The position numbers and the translations under genes are program-made. DNA of 64,000 nucleotides from Epiperipatus broadwayi (lineage: Eukaryota > Onychophora > Udeonychophora > Euonychophora > Peripatidae), in assembly GCA_028023455.1 (NCBI GenBank), contig JAQFVV010012435.1, positions 2,110,001-2,174,000 of the forward strand, written 5' to 3'. The notes beneath the pieces were generated by a model that searched no databases, had not been told where the DNA came from, and saw only the letters and a list, made by a program, of their open reading frames with translations. Below, piece by piece: positions 1 through 11,426 of the stretch. Positions within the stretch are counted from its first letter, which is position 1. Each line of letters starts with the position of its first letter.

Positions 1-944
1 ATGGTCCATATTGTTTTTAATGTATGTATTATTGTCACTGCATTATGCAGATTAAAGTTCACAAGGTATCTTTTCATTATTTTCTTTAAATTTATTATTG
101 GTTTATGAAAGACATGATTTCTGATATGCCAAAAAGCTTTATACTCTTCAAATAAATGTAATAAGCTTTCTTCTTTTAATCTACATAACACACAAATTGG
201 GTCTAAGTTTATATGGAGCTTACTATTCACCAGGGCCTTTGTAGGAAGAAACCCATTTAGAAACCTAAACACAAACCTAATGTAAGATTGTGGTGCACAT
301 ATCAGTTCTAATTTCTTCAATATATTTTTTTTTATAAATAATCCAGATAGAAACCCTTCTATACATTTCACATTTTCACTTTTGTTTTTTGTTTCCCTAT
401 ATCCAACACCTTCTAAACTGAACATGTTTAGGTTCTCCTGTAAATCCATATATGCTATCCTCGGGTCAGCAAAAAAGGATCTTCTTTCTTTATCTCTCTC
501 ATTATAGATGCTAATATCAATAAGTTGTGGATTAAAACATTTACTTTTAATGATATTTATTTATGTCTTAGCTTTGATAAATATGACATATTCTTTTAGG
601 TTAATCAAATCTAGGCCACCTTTATTAATAGGTAACTGTAACGTTGAAATCAAAATTAGATTTGTTGCCTTACCCCATATATATTTCTTTGCTATAATAT
701 AGATTTTACTTGTTGTATTATAAAGATCAATCCATGGGGCATAATAGTTCAAAATACCCATTGTGATAGCATTAAGTACTCTAATCCTTGTCATTTCATC
801 AAGTTTTAATGAAGAGAAATCATTTATCCTTGAAGCTATTTTATCAATAATTAATTTATTTAGATATTTGTTAATTGAGGTCTTTGACTTGTATAGTGTT
901 ATTCCTAGAAAAACTGTTGGAGTGGCAATGAATTCACGGGACAT
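1..944 (-). pseudogene. LINE ORF2 C-terminal region with Cys-rich zinc motif
   Basis: Downstream of the RT on the minus strand, the frame 561-944 contains FLGITLYKSKTSINKYLNKL and VLNAITMGILNYYAPWIDLY, typical of the RT thumb and the stretch after it. Further on (about 340-1) comes RFVFRFLNGFLPTKALVNSK, then LDPICVLCRLKEESLLHLF at about 150-210. This Cys-x2-Cys...His pattern is the zf-RVT type motif seen near the end of L1/Tx1/R-type ORF2 proteins. The same kind of motif recurs in the independent relic at 61878-62660. The open frame runs into the window edge, so the end is unknown. Confidence 0.82.
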
Positions 945-962
945 TTTTTTCCCAATGGCTAA

Positions 963-1660
963 TTACCAAGTGGCAGATTTTGCCAGTTGTATAAAAGAGC
1001 CTGTTTGATTTTGAAATTCATTAAGTATGCGCATCACAACTTGAATATTATAGGCATTTTGAAAAATTATTATTAGATCATCAATAATGGCAACAACCCT
1101 TACTTTTACCCCAAGATGAGGTAAATAAATAACTGTAACTGTACCCTCTACTTCTTTTACTAGAGAATCGAAATATATGACAAAAAGCAAAGCAGCCAAT
1201 GGTGAATCCTGTGGAATTCCTTTACTTGGTATAAATAATTCCAGATTGCCTCATATAATTTATTAATTCAAATCTTATTATTGTAAATGTAGTTTTCAAA
1301 TACATTTATTAATAGTCTATATTCAGGTATTATTTCATATAAATTTTTAATCAAATAGGACCAATTCTCCAAATCAAAAGCAGATCTAAAGTCGACCTTA
1401 ACAGCATAATATTGAGTCAATTTCAGCCCTTTGGCATATTTTACAGCTTCTTGAATTTTCATAGCTGCTTTGATAGCACGTCTACCTTTGATTGTATGAT
1501 GAGCTTGTGATATCTTAGAGGAAACCAAAGGATGAAGTTTTTTTAATAGTATTCTTGCTAGTATCTTTGAGTCTATGTCTTCTATTGATATATGTCTTAG
1601 TTCTTCGATTGTTGGTGTTTGTATAGCTTTATTTTTCTTAATACTAAATAAGACTATCAT
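963..1660 (-). pseudogene. LINE ORF2 reverse transcriptase core (broken)
   Basis: The minus-strand frame 1268-1660 holds the palm/finger segment LRHISIEDIDSKILARILLK, then a KISQAHHTIKGRRAIKAA block, then YYAVKVDFRSAFDLENWSYL. The last piece carries the Asp of motif A (VDFRSAFD). After a frame change near 1240 the text SKGIPQDSPLAALLFVIYFD is motif B, and AIIDDLIII at about 1090 is the catalytic motif C, normally (Y/F)ADD. The two Asp residues survive but the preceding residues are altered. RT copies the element RNA into DNA at the target site. Stops and frameshifts make this copy non-functional. Confidence 0.88.
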
Positions 1661-2241
1661 TAATATATGGCCATTTTATTCTTTGACAGCACATTTGGTT
1701 GAAAAATTTCCACATTGGTTTTATTATAGAATAATCTATTAGTTTATACATTTTATCTGGAATTGAATCACTAGGCATAGTAATTTGTTTTTCTAAGCAT
1801 ATAATTTCTTCTTTTATTTCTTGTTCAATTATATATTCTTTTATAGATTCTAACACTTCACTTTTATAATCTTGTATAGACATCTGCTTTTCACCAAATT
1901 TTATTTTTATATTGTTATAGATATATTTGTCAATTCTTATGCCCGAGACATCATCATCATCATTTTTCTTAATAGAATCTATATCTGTGCTATAAATAAA
2001 CTTTACCATAATTAATCATTGGTCTAGATAGTTTGCCTAGATTTGGTATTATTTTTTTAATCCATTTAGTTTGGGTTTCTGGTTGCATATGGGAATATAT
2101 ATTCTTATATTCATCTTGTAGTTTATCTATTAGTGGATGATTGGGCTTGTATTTTGATAGACATTTTAAGGTTTTTTGAATACTGCAACTATTTTTCATT
2201 TGATTAAGGGATAATTTAAATTCACTTATTTTTCTACACAA
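1644..2241 (-). pseudogene. LINE ORF2 linker and N-terminal part of RT
   Basis: Two overlapping minus-strand frames (1990-2241 and 1644-2009) bridge the endonuclease and the RT core. The second contains EEIICLEKQITMPSDSIPDK followed by MYKLIDYSIIKPMWKFF. This aligns with the RT block that in intact LINEs reads like 'I..LK..KSPG.DG.P.EFYK....', with the normally conserved SPGxDG degraded to SDSIP. The region between the SDH motif and this block is Lys/Glu-rich, as is usual for the linker. The frame change near 2000 shows decay. Confidence 0.7.
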
Positions 2242-2429
2242 TTGATAAATCTTTTTTTTATTTTATACTATGCAATGCATGGTGATATGCTGACATAACT
2301 ATTATAATAATTCAGAATGATTAATATATTTGAGATATGATTAGTGCCAAATTGAAACTCATACCCAATATTATTCCTTAAGGAAAAAGTATATTGATTT
2401 TGATTTTTTACATAATCATTGATTATCAG

Positions 2430-3081
2430 TTAAACATGGAGATGATCAGAAAATCCAACCAATAAAGTATTAATTTTAGAACTCTTAATTTTGTTCTCAG
2501 AGATGAAAAAGAGATCAATAAGTGACTTATATCTGCTATTAAAGAAGGAGAACACATTATTAGCAAATTTATCAAATAAAGAGTATAACAATATCTCCTG
2601 GATCTTTTTCCTCAGTGTGATTGGTAAGTCTTTATAAGTGCAATTTAAATCAGCACCCAGTACAATTATACCTGGCTTTTGTAACAACTTATCCTGAACA
2701 GCATGAATAACTTAAACAATATCATTTCCTTTGGCCACAGAATATATAACAATTAAATAATACATTTTCTTTTTTATACACAAAAGACATTACTATATAA
2801 TTTACCTGAAAAAACAATATTTGTATATTTTCTATAGATGAATTAACATTAATTAGGACAGCTACACCCTGTGCTGGCCTAATATTCACTTTATACAAAA
2901 AAGTGTTTTGTTGAGATAACTTGTCTATTATATACGTTGGCATATTAATATTAATCTTAGTTTCATTTAGTACTAATATCTCATACTTTTGTTTAGACAG
3001 ATAATCAACAACCTTTCCCCCTTTATTTGGGCCATTTATATCCCTTATATTCAGTGTTATTATTCTAAGATTTTTATACAT
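2430..3081 (-). pseudogene. LINE ORF2 endonuclease domain (broken)
   Basis: Two minus-strand frames make up an exonuclease-endonuclease-phosphatase (APE-type) domain, the part of ORF2 that nicks the target DNA. The first (2722-3081) starts MYKNLRIITLNIRDING, shows the expected LNET segment with its catalytic Glu, and the following GVAVLINVNSS strand. The second (2430-2687) has GADLNC in place of the usual GDFN, then SRYKSLIDLFFIS and finally a GFSDHLHV segment carrying the conserved SDH. A frameshift near 2700 separates the two halves. The start chosen is the first ATG, about ten bases after the ORF1 stop. Confidence 0.82.
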
Positions 3082-3091
3082 TATCTAGTAG

Positions 3092-3313
3092 TTAATAAGT
3101 GTTTTCTTCACAATCTGTTATATCAATTCCTACTCGATTGACTATTGCAAAACTATCATTTGTATATTTACATACACTACTATTTTTCACAACTTGGGCA
3201 ATTGAACTATTTTCCAATTCTTTACTGCTTTTAGCTTCATTTTTATTGTGACATCTAACCATCGGATGTGACAGGTTTTGAATTTCTGATCTAGAAACCT
3301 TTAACAGTCAAAT
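3092..3313 (-). pseudogene. C-terminal remnant of LINE ORF1
   Basis: An open minus-strand frame runs from about 3313 to a TAA at 3092-3094. It reads in part HPMVRCHNKNEAKSSKELEN and ends TDCEENTY. It lies immediately upstream of the ORF2 start, where the nucleic-acid-binding ORF1 of bicistronic LINEs ends. No complete zinc knuckle can be seen and the 5' part is lost beyond an in-frame stop. The ORF1 stop and the ORF2 ATG (3079-3081) are about ten bases apart, an arrangement compatible with re-initiation. The identity rests mostly on position. Confidence 0.55.
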
Positions 3314-4000
3314 CAATCATTCTACCTCTATACTAAATTATAATGAGAAGTAGTTCATAATCTTCTAATAGTAAATATTATTCATTGTAAAGTTTTATTT
3401 TGTGATTTGGAATATGATAGTTTAGGATGCTACATAATATTTAAACATTAAAAATAATAAACATTTAATTAGAAATCTTTAGTTGCAAGCCTGTAACTTT
3501 GTGTTGCAATAAGAAATTGTTTATTGAGCATTATTCATTATAAAAACTTTCCCTATAGTGTAAATACTTATCTTGCTCGTTCTGGTTATTGACTAATAAA
3601 TGGATAGATAATCTATCTGTAGGTGCAGAGCTTATGGATAATTATTATTATTAATTGCTATTCAATCATTGTTGACCCAAGGATCATTTTATTAACTATT
3701 TCATATTTAAACTCATCAGTCATTTTTGTGATGATGGAGTTTATTCATCATTTTTCAACATCAACTTTTATGATCATTGTACAATTTCCTTATGATTTCT
3801 TATAATGGTTTCTTATGCTTCAAGATCTGCCATTACTCTCTAACTAATACTGGAAAATACATTTTTTCATGGTCATTTGGTTGGCTCATTGGGTAGCATT
3901 GAACTTTCTATTTTAAAGGAAAATAAAATCAGTAATCTGAAAAAATTTCAAGGGTTATTGATTTGTATCTCAATATGATGGGGGGATATATAAATCACTA
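3314..4000. other. Featureless A+T-rich interval
   Basis: No gene, RNA or recognisable repeat was found. Short open frames here have no domain-like text. Confidence 0.5.
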
Positions 4001-4289
4001 TACTAAAACAGTCAAAACTCTCCATACAGTATTGCCACTCAGTGCAAGCGAGAGTAATCAATGAATGCCAGAAGGTTTGTGCATAAAATCCCCATCTAGT
4101 GCCTACTCATCCAATATCCCCTGACTAGTTTTGGGCTTGTGGCCTTCGTGAGTGATGAACCTTGGATCTGAGAATCTTCTGGCATTTATTGATTACCCTG
4201 GCTTGCACTGAGTGACAATACTGTATAGAGACTTTTTCCTATTTTACTAACAGTTATAAGCAAGCATAAGAAATAGTGATCATGTGATG
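4001..4289. mobile_element. Foldback element family FB-A, copy 1
   Basis: An imperfect inverted repeat. The left arm (about 4001-4100) runs through AACTCTCCATACAGTATTG, ATGCCAGAAGG and GCATAAAATCCCCATCTAG, and much of it returns as reverse complement at about 4165-4250 (CTTCTGGCATTTATTGATTA...). The same element, in the same orientation, is at 54519-54765. Both copies share about 40 bases beyond the right arm (AACAGTTAT ... GTGATCATGTGA), so the mobile unit is longer than its inverted repeat. No transposase frame is present, so it looks like a non-autonomous DNA element or foldback MITE. Confidence 0.75.
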
Positions 4290-4964
4290 TTTATTGGTTT
4301 AAAATCACCATACTCTGAAATTTTTATTTTGCTATCCAAAGTAATCTCATATATTTTTTATGAATTTTTCATCTTTCCTTTTTATTACCTTTTCTGTGTC
4401 TTTTATTGTTGTTTTATTTATTCTAACAATCTATATAAAATACATAATATATTTTGCAATAAGTTACAAACTGCTATTAAATCTTTTTTCAAAAAAAATA
4501 TCAAAAGTTTAAAAATTCTGGTGATAATTTTTGGAACATTCAATTGTGCAAATAAATATTTTGTTGGATTTTATTATTTATTTATTTATTTTGCATAATG
4601 TTTACAATTACTTGATTAGACATTTATTTTAATCTGTGTGGAGCTAGAAAACACCAGAATGTGAACTTTTTTTTTGGTTGCCAATAGTGTTCCATTGCTA
4701 ATCAAAATATTTACAGATATCTCAAAAAGTTGGATCTTCTTACTGTTGACTGTTGTTTGTAGGAAGACAATATATGCATAACTTGTATATATTTCTATGA
4801 TAGGATACATGATTGTTTTTAACCATTTGATAGTTTGTGTTATTAGCACTGCACAACAGGCAATATCTGATAGGATTTCTAATAATCACAATATTCCTTT
4901 CTACTTTATATTCTTTTATTGCATCAACTTTATTCAAATGAACATTAAATAAATAAATGAATAA
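4290..4964. other. Featureless interval
   Basis: A+T-rich with several short open frames on both strands, none with recognisable protein sequence. I see no element boundaries. Confidence 0.45.
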
Positions 4965-5032
4965 TTGAGCACTAGACGGAGCTGTGATCATAGTTATTGA
5001 TTTTTAAAGCCAACCACTCAGCCACTGCATTA
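4965..5032 (-). repeat. tRNA-like SINE head, possible
   Basis: Read on the minus strand the segment begins GCAGTGGCTGAGTGGTTGGC, an excellent match to a RNA polymerase III A box. About 40 bases later ACAGCTCCGTCTAGTGCTCA occupies the place of a B box but is a poor match. An A+T-rich tail with ATTTATTTAT follows. This differs from the main SINE family of the window. It may be a different tRNA-derived SINE or a decayed tRNA pseudogene. Confidence 0.35.
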
Positions 5033-5939
5033 AACCACACCCAGAATGAACAAGTCATTTATACTGCATTTTAAAAGTACTTCATTTGTTTTATAAATTA
5101 GTATTTTTTTTTATCTTTTTCTTTTCTGGAGCTGCTTTACTAATCATTTTTACTCAGTTTACATTTTATCATATATATATTAAAAATAATACACTTTAAA
5201 TTGTATTTTACTAGAGTAAAACAAAATTCAAATTCCAATATAATACAGATTACGTTCTCTCATTACTGGTCTCCATTAAGCATCTTTCTTTTCAGATACC
5301 AAATGATGACTTATTTGACATTTTTATTTTTTTAATGAAAGGAAATATTTATTGTGATCGATCAAGATTGATGAATTTGTTTTTATAGATAGGTCTTTAA
5401 CTGTAAAAAATGATCATTAACATGATTTGTATCTGGAAGAGTTTATAATGCTTCGCAGAAAATAAATTAACTATAGTTACCATTTGTTAAATATTCAGAT
5501 ATACAATACCCCCCCCACACACACACACACATCATAATCTCAAACGTACATAGTTTTATTAACTCACAAACTGAAAAAATAATAAAAATTTCATAAATTG
5601 AATTTATATATTTTATCCATGCACCTATATGAGTATCTCCATGAATTATTCTCGGACATTTTTTCTGTTTGCACTCAATGTGCATTCAACTATAAAATAT
5701 TTATCCATATATGATTGTGGGATGATGATTTGCACATCAAGTTGATGTTAGAATCCATATCATCTAGATTGAGTGTAGGCTAGGTAAAACATGGAATTGT
5801 TTTCAGGATTCAAATATTAGAATTTTTTAAGATGATAGCCTAACTATTGAATCATCCGGAATTAATTGGGAAACGAGTGGGTGAGTAAAGACCATGTAAC
5901 AGTTTATGATGGAGAACTATAAAGAAGGAATTGCTCTTT
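5033..5939. other. Mostly featureless; C-run plus CA microsatellite near 5509
   Basis: The only structured part is a run of cytosines passing into (AC)n at about 5509-5531. No gene was recognised. Confidence 0.5.
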
Positions 5940-6085
5940 AGTCTTGACAATGACCATTGATGAAGATTTGGATAATTTTCCAATCTTGTTTCACCCTTAA
6001 GCTACGAATCCTTGGATACCCATTTACTAACCAATATTGAATTATTAGCTGGATTGACTATGGGTTTCGTACATAAATGAAAAAT
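5940..6085 (-). repeat. Dispersed repeat family SINE-B, minus copy
   Basis: On the minus strand it reads CCAGCTAATAATTCAATATT then GGTTAGTAAATGGGTATCC. This matches plus-strand copies at 40840-40995 (CCAGCTAACTATC ... CAGTAAATGGGCATC) and 59560-59800 (CCAGCTAACTATCCGATTTT, GGTAAATGGCTATC). The downstream portion (GTGAAACAAGATTGGAAAA) also resembles the 59.68-kb copy. The 40.8-kb member carries a B-box-like TTTGAATCCGGG, suggesting a tRNA-derived SINE, but I cannot define its ends. Confidence 0.5.
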
Positions 6086-7484
6086 CGGCATATCTATTTT
6101 AAATATGTTTAACTTTCTCATCATGGGGGTTCTAAGACTGGCGTAGAGCTAGCAAGTGGATATTGCTATCTCATCGTGGGATTCTTCAAATAAATATTTA
6201 CTGTACTTATTTTAAGTAGCCGCATGTGATTGGCAAGTTTTATGAATGTTTTTTTTTCCCTTCTGTTAGGATACTGTTGAAGAAGGAGGCTCCAATTCTG
6301 CTGCAGGATATGCTCTTTACCTTTATACACATCAACAATAATAATTCTCATTATTATTATAAAATTTATTTGTTCCAAAAATATTACTGTTAATACTCAT
6401 TTCGTCTGTTATATTGTATTACTATTTGTATATTATCCCTACACAGACACATACATAGTGATCAGAGACCTCCAACAGTCGGAAAATACTGTATATAATT
6501 ATTATAAAGAATTGTTTATCCAGAAGGTATTTTTATTTTATTTAATTACTTAATATTTGGCAAGTGTCTATCTAAAATATATATTTTTTTAAAAAATCAC
6601 AATCCAAGTATTACCTTTATTATTAAAAACTTGAATTTAATACGGCATGAACTATTAGGTTGTCACTCCCTTTTGTTCCCCTCTTTAACTATAAATGTAA
6701 AGTTCATACAAATTTTTAATATTTTATTTTACAAGCACATCATGCAATATTATTAATGAGGAAGGTAACCTTCAGCTGATATTAGCTTGGCATTGCGTAA
6801 CCTTAATCTGCTTGACTAAATGTCATAAAGCACACTATAATGATTAGGTAAATGCGTTGTTTGAATATGCTGATTGTTCCCCATCACTAAAATACTTTCC
6901 TGCTGAGGAGTACAATACTCTGGCTCTGCACAGTAGGATCTCTGCAATTAATCACCATGTAAGACATTAGTTTTAAATGTAATGATGACGGGATATAGAT
7001 ACGTTTTGTTTTAGAGTAAGTAGGAAATGGACAAGGAAGTTGAGTGGCGGTGTTGATGCGAGGAGCATTAAAAAAATTGCGCACTTGCTTGCGACTCCCA
7101 ATTTTTGTTTCATTTTAAATGTCTCTGCAGGCTAGCAAAAATTTTTTTTCTTTACTTCTCCAATAATTTATCAAAATTTAAATTTTTCATAAACTAAATA
7201 CGATTAAATTGGTATAGAGAGAGGGAAGAATAACTTCTAAATGCTCATTTTTAATATACGTACGTCTTTGTAAACTATTCATTAATCAGCCTGCTTTGAT
7301 CAAAGTATTATTATAGGCATGCACCCAACTAATCTATTGATTACGTCATAAGCACTGAATTGGTCAATCAGAAAGAAGATTGTCTCTTAATCTTAAGAGA
7401 ATTGACTGTTTTACTGGTCATATGCATACAATAACATGAATGTAAATATAAGTAAAAAAACAAAACAGTCTTTCAATAACCATT
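6086..7484. other. No recognisable gene
   Basis: A+T-rich sequence with isolated less A+T-rich patches (6860-7090, 7330-7400). At about 7340-7370 an ACGTCA site and an inverted CCAAT (ATTGGTCAATC) lie close together, but there is no gene to attach them to, so no promoter is called. Confidence 0.4.
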
Positions 7485-8085
7485 GCACAGATCTAAGATC
7501 TGACAATTTCTTAGAGAACAAGATTTTTTGGTACCGATTTAGTTTGCGCTCACGGCCATTTTGAAATCTAAAGACCAGCCACCCATGACACATCCAACCG
7601 ATAAATGACATAACTATTGAATAAAAATACCGTTTTTAAATTCATATTTTAGAAATTATAAGCTAGTAAAAATAATATGCTTTATTTCATATGGGAATAC
7701 AGTATACTTTTTTAATATTTGGAAATTATAAGCTTGGTTTGATCAGACTTCTACAACTTTTGGCCGATTCGGCCAAACCATCCTTTCCCTTCCCTCTCAA
7801 ATTTCAGTGCTTTGCACTATCATAATTCAAATATTTTATGAAGGTAAATTTTTAAAAAAATCCCTAATAAAATAAAACATATTATTTGTACTAGCTTATC
7901 ATTTATAAAATATGAATTTTTTTAAAGTACTTTTATTCAATATTTGTGTCATTTATCAGTTGAATGTGTCAGCAGTGAATTTTATATTTCAAAATGGTCA
8001 TGAGTGCAAACTAGATCATGACCAATTTTTTTCTGAAAGTCTGTTTTGAAGAATTTGTTAAGTATTTATCATTTGTACAATGGAA
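7485..8085. mobile_element. Large imperfect foldback element (about 600 bp)
   Basis: The left half read as reverse complement matches the right half over almost 300 bases. TTTCAAAATGGCCGTGAGCG on the complement of about 7548-7567 equals TTTCAAAATGGTCATGAGTG at about 7988-8007. GTCATTTATC, ATTCATATTTTA and ATAAGCTAGTA recur symmetrically as well. The centre is a short palindrome near 7770 (TTGGCCGATTCGGCCAA). Divergence between arms is high, so the element is old. No transposase is present. The 66-codon frame on the minus strand at 7411-7611 is probably chance within the arm. Confidence 0.7.
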
Positions 8086-8891
8086 TAATTGAAGTGAATG
8101 AATATTAGTTTGAATCTACTTGGAAGACAGTGATTTGGCATAAATAAGGTCACTGGCGGATTGCATTGATTACATCCTGTTTAATCGTTTATCTTTACCT
8201 ATTGCAGATATTTTTACTATAGACATTTTCCTGGATGCAGTGAATAATAGTTTCTGCTGTTATAGGAGGGTTTTGTGTTCTATAGATAAAAGACAAATAT
8301 ATTAAATAAATGAATAAGCAATGTTGCTATTATGTTTTAAATTTTCTCAAATTAAACTGTCCTAATTCATATAGTAAACTGTGAGAGTGCTTAAACATTC
8401 AAATGATGAAATTTCTTAAAAATGAATTAATAACTTATTTATTTCAATATTTTCTTCAAAATAACTATCAGCCACGATTTATAAACTTCACAATTTCACA
8501 TTTATCTTCAGTATTTTCTCCCATTTTAACTAAATAATGTAAGATATTATACTATTCTTGACTTAAATTATATTAAACTATTGAGTTAAGAGATATTACT
8601 TCAGTATCCATAAGCTTGTTCATCTGCAAGATATCTGTGAATGATGCTTTAGCTGGTCTAATCTATTTAGAAGATACAAGGGATCTAGTGCATGAAAAGA
8701 TTTTTAAAAATGTGAGAAGTTTATATTTATTTATTTTTAATTGTAATTAAATCTTGGCCATGTACTAAAGGATCTTAAAGGAAGTTCCTATCAGGAAATA
8801 AAACATTTGATTATTGTTTTACATGACTTTGTTTAATGATTTAATCTTAATTTGTTCCTTTATTGCATTGCCTTAATTAATCAATTAATTC
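8086..8891. other. Featureless interval
   Basis: A+T-rich, no gene or repeat recognised. Confidence 0.45.
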
Positions 8892-9147
8892 GTTTTTTAT
8901 TAAAAAAAATCTTTATTCTTTGTACAATGCTTACATAACACCCATCAACATCAACAGTTTCGATTGCCCCTGTAATCTTCTTCAGAACTTTTTAAAACTC
9001 CTTTATCTTCCACCTTCCATTTTCTTTTTTATTTAAGGGAGTTTTAAAAAGTTCTGAAGAAGATTACAGGGGCAATCGAAACTGTTGATGTTGATGGGTG
9101 CTTTGTAAACATTGTACAAAGAATAAAGATTTTTTTAATAAAAAATG
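8892..9147. mobile_element. Foldback element, near-perfect 114-bp arms, with CTGAAGA/GAAAC core
   Basis: The left arm (8892-9005) and right arm (9035-9147) are almost exact reverse complements around a roughly 30-bp spacer. Each arm includes AATAAAGAT, TTTGTACAAT and a core GTTCTGAAGAAGATTACAGG followed by GGCAATCGAAACTG. The high arm identity implies recent formation or a self-templated origin. The same style of core recurs inside the foldbacks at 11427 and 13658. No protein is encoded. It could be a head-to-head pair of the 3' end of a retroelement rather than a classical MITE. Confidence 0.85.
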
Positions 9148-10620
9148 GATTAATTTAATGATTTAAATTTATAATATTCCATTCATGTCTTTAATCTATT
9201 ACTAAGTTCCATGCATTTTAATGTAGTGTTTAAATAACAAACTCTAGCTATTTAGGTTCAGTATTGAAACTCAATCTGCCATCTGGAGTAAATGATCAAA
9301 TGTTTGACTATTTTGAACTGTTATTATAATAAAGAAATCTGAAAATAAGGGGCCCATTTGAGATCACAACATGACATTTTTGTTTTCAAAGTGATAATTA
9401 TAATTGATTTTCCCCCTCAAATTTTAAATCATATCTTTTTAAGAAATCAGTTATTCAAAATTTTGAGTATATAGATCACAAAACTATATTTTTTGGAAAA
9501 TTCTTAAGTTGTTAATTATTGAAATAATTTCAGATAAATTGGTAATAATTTTATATTTGTAATCCAATCATATTGAATTAAATATGCAAAGTCACATTAA
9601 AAAAACACAATAGATACTGACATAAAGTCATGAATGAATGACTCATATACAAAGTGCTTTTAGAACAGATGTGATTAATAATACGCATTTTAACCACACT
9701 TTTTCCTCCATACTCATGATTTAAAATCTAATCCTGATGGAACTTGGTATTTTTTTGTTTTAGGTAGCTGAAACGTTTTCAGATATTAAGTCTGTAGCAA
9801 TCTAGCTAATCATTGGTTAGTACATAACTCAGATTACACATAACTCAAAAGTAATAATTTGGTATTAAAATTGGTTAGATAAGTAATGATTCACAAACCA
9901 TAAAATAAAGTACGTGATGTGATTCAGTTACTGATGAAGAAATCATTTAAAATTTGAAGATGCTATGGGCATGGTTCATTTTATCTTTATTAACATGTTT
10001 TAATATTCTAATAACCTCTTATAATCCATTTTTGTAAAAGCAATTAGTGAGGTTTATGTAAATAGTTCTTTCGCTATAGACAAGACTAATGTATTTAAAC
10101 AACTGATATCAAAACGATGACTAAAAAGAAGCAGGTTACCTGCCTGCTTTAATAATAAGTTTTTTTTTTTAGTTGGTGAATCATTATTTTTAGTTTATAT
10201 GTTTTCGTACTTGTAAATATAAGAATATAATAATTTTTAGATAAGTTCTGATGAAAATCATAAAATGCATAATTGAAATAGAACAAAGCAAAGAAGCTAT
10301 TCTATAAATTTATAAAAACATTTTAATAAAATGAAGTCTTAACTAAGAAAAAATAGAAATCCATATTAATAAACCTAATAGAAGTTAATTATCATGTAAG
10401 CTTGATTGATATAGATGAATTTTCTAAAATTATGCGCATGTTAGAAATTCATTTTTGTCTTAATATAGCTACATTAAAAATGTCTTACTTATTTAATATA
10501 CTCTTTATAGTATATAAAATGCCCTTTACAACTTATTATTTTATAATATATATATAATTGCAAACCACCACCCCTCCAAACTTTGTTTTTTTTTTTCAGT
10601 AACGCTACATTGTGTGTAAA
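9148..10620. other. Featureless interval
   Basis: Long A+T-rich stretch. A short hairpin GCAGGTTACCTGC near 10131 is the only structure noticed. No gene recognised. Confidence 0.45.
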
Positions 10621-10805
10621 GATAAAGTCTGTTTCAAGCAGCATAGCCAAGAGGTAACCTCTTAAATGCTGCAATATTGTTAAGTATATTGATATACAAG
10701 ATAGATTTGCTGAAAAAAACATAATTGGGGGTGGGGTGGGTGTGATATTTTATATTTGAATTTTCAGCTAGTAATATGCAATGGATCTATTTCTTATATA
10801 TGTAT
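10621..10805 (+). repeat. Ancient direct repeat, copy 1, with G-rich block
   Basis: This segment and the one starting at 10922 share, in the same order, ATAAAGTCTGTT, GCAGCATAG, AAGAG, a CTG(A/G)AAAAA..CATAA block, a G-rich run (here GGGGGTGGGGTGGG) and then TTTGAATTTTCA ... AATATGCA. They diverge considerably and are offset by about 300-330 bases, which suggests an old tandem duplication or two insertions of one element. Confidence 0.6.
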
Positions 10806-10921
10806 GCTGAGACATTGCAAAGTTTAAAATGACTATTTTTCTTTGTATATATAAATTAAACATGTCTGTTTATGAGCAATTTAAGATCATTGTTAATTTA
10901 AATTTCATCCTCCTTGTTTGA

Positions 10922-11135
10922 ATAAAGTCTGTTACTTCAATATATTTAACAACATTGCAGCATAGGGTTCAAGAGTTTACTATTTGGCCATGCTGTTTGA
11001 AATTCAGACTTTTTATTCATAAGGTAGCACTGCTGGAAAAACATAATGTCTGGGGGGGGGGGGGAGGATTGACATGTTACATTTGAATTTTCAATTAGCA
11101 ATATGCACTGGTTCTATTTCTTATATGTGCTTGTG
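10922..11135 (+). repeat. Ancient direct repeat, copy 2, with 13-G homopolymer
   Basis: Second member of the pair begun at 10621, ending with TTGAATTTTCAATTAGCAAT and ATGCACTGGTTCTATTTC. Its G block is a 13-base homopolymer (about 11052-11064). No coding potential. The G-rich block is at the equivalent position in both copies, so it is part of the repeat unit. Confidence 0.6.
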
Positions 11136-11426
11136 ATTTTTTATAGCTATTCATTGGGAAATTCGATAGCTGGTTTAAAGCTATATTGATTAGACTTGAA
11201 AAAAACATTAATCAGCTTTATTTCCTGTGTGTTTTATGTGACTCTGGATGAAAACTTTTTCATTAGAGTACATGATGAGAAGTTATAAAAATCCTTCAAG
11301 TTATGATTTGTGAGAATAGAATGACAAAAAGGGAGATTTTTTTAAAAAAAAGACATTATTATAATTTAGGGAAGAGAAAGCTTTGATGAAAGATATGATT
11401 ATAATAACAGAAAAACATTAATTGTT

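Larger units (their letters stand above)
1..3313 (-). mobile_element. Degraded bicistronic L1/Tx1-like non-LTR retrotransposon (LINE)
   Basis: Read on the minus strand, this 3.3-kb block contains in the correct order an ORF1 tail, an apurinic-type endonuclease, a linker, a reverse transcriptase and a C-terminal domain with a Cys-rich motif. Such elements copy themselves by nicking chromosomal DNA and reverse-transcribing their RNA at the nick. The reading frame changes several times and carries stops, so the copy is inactive. The C-terminal end runs off the left edge of the window, so the 3' UTR and tail are not visible. The endonuclease start (LRIITLNIRDINGPNKGGK) and the RT order resemble the L1/Tx1 group; assignment to L1 rather than Tx1 is not possible by eye. 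The individual pieces are listed separately. Confidence 0.9.

Noticed and set aside
7330-7400. Promoter with ACGTCA and CCAAT boxes
   Set aside because: No downstream exon or transcript can be linked, and such short words are common.
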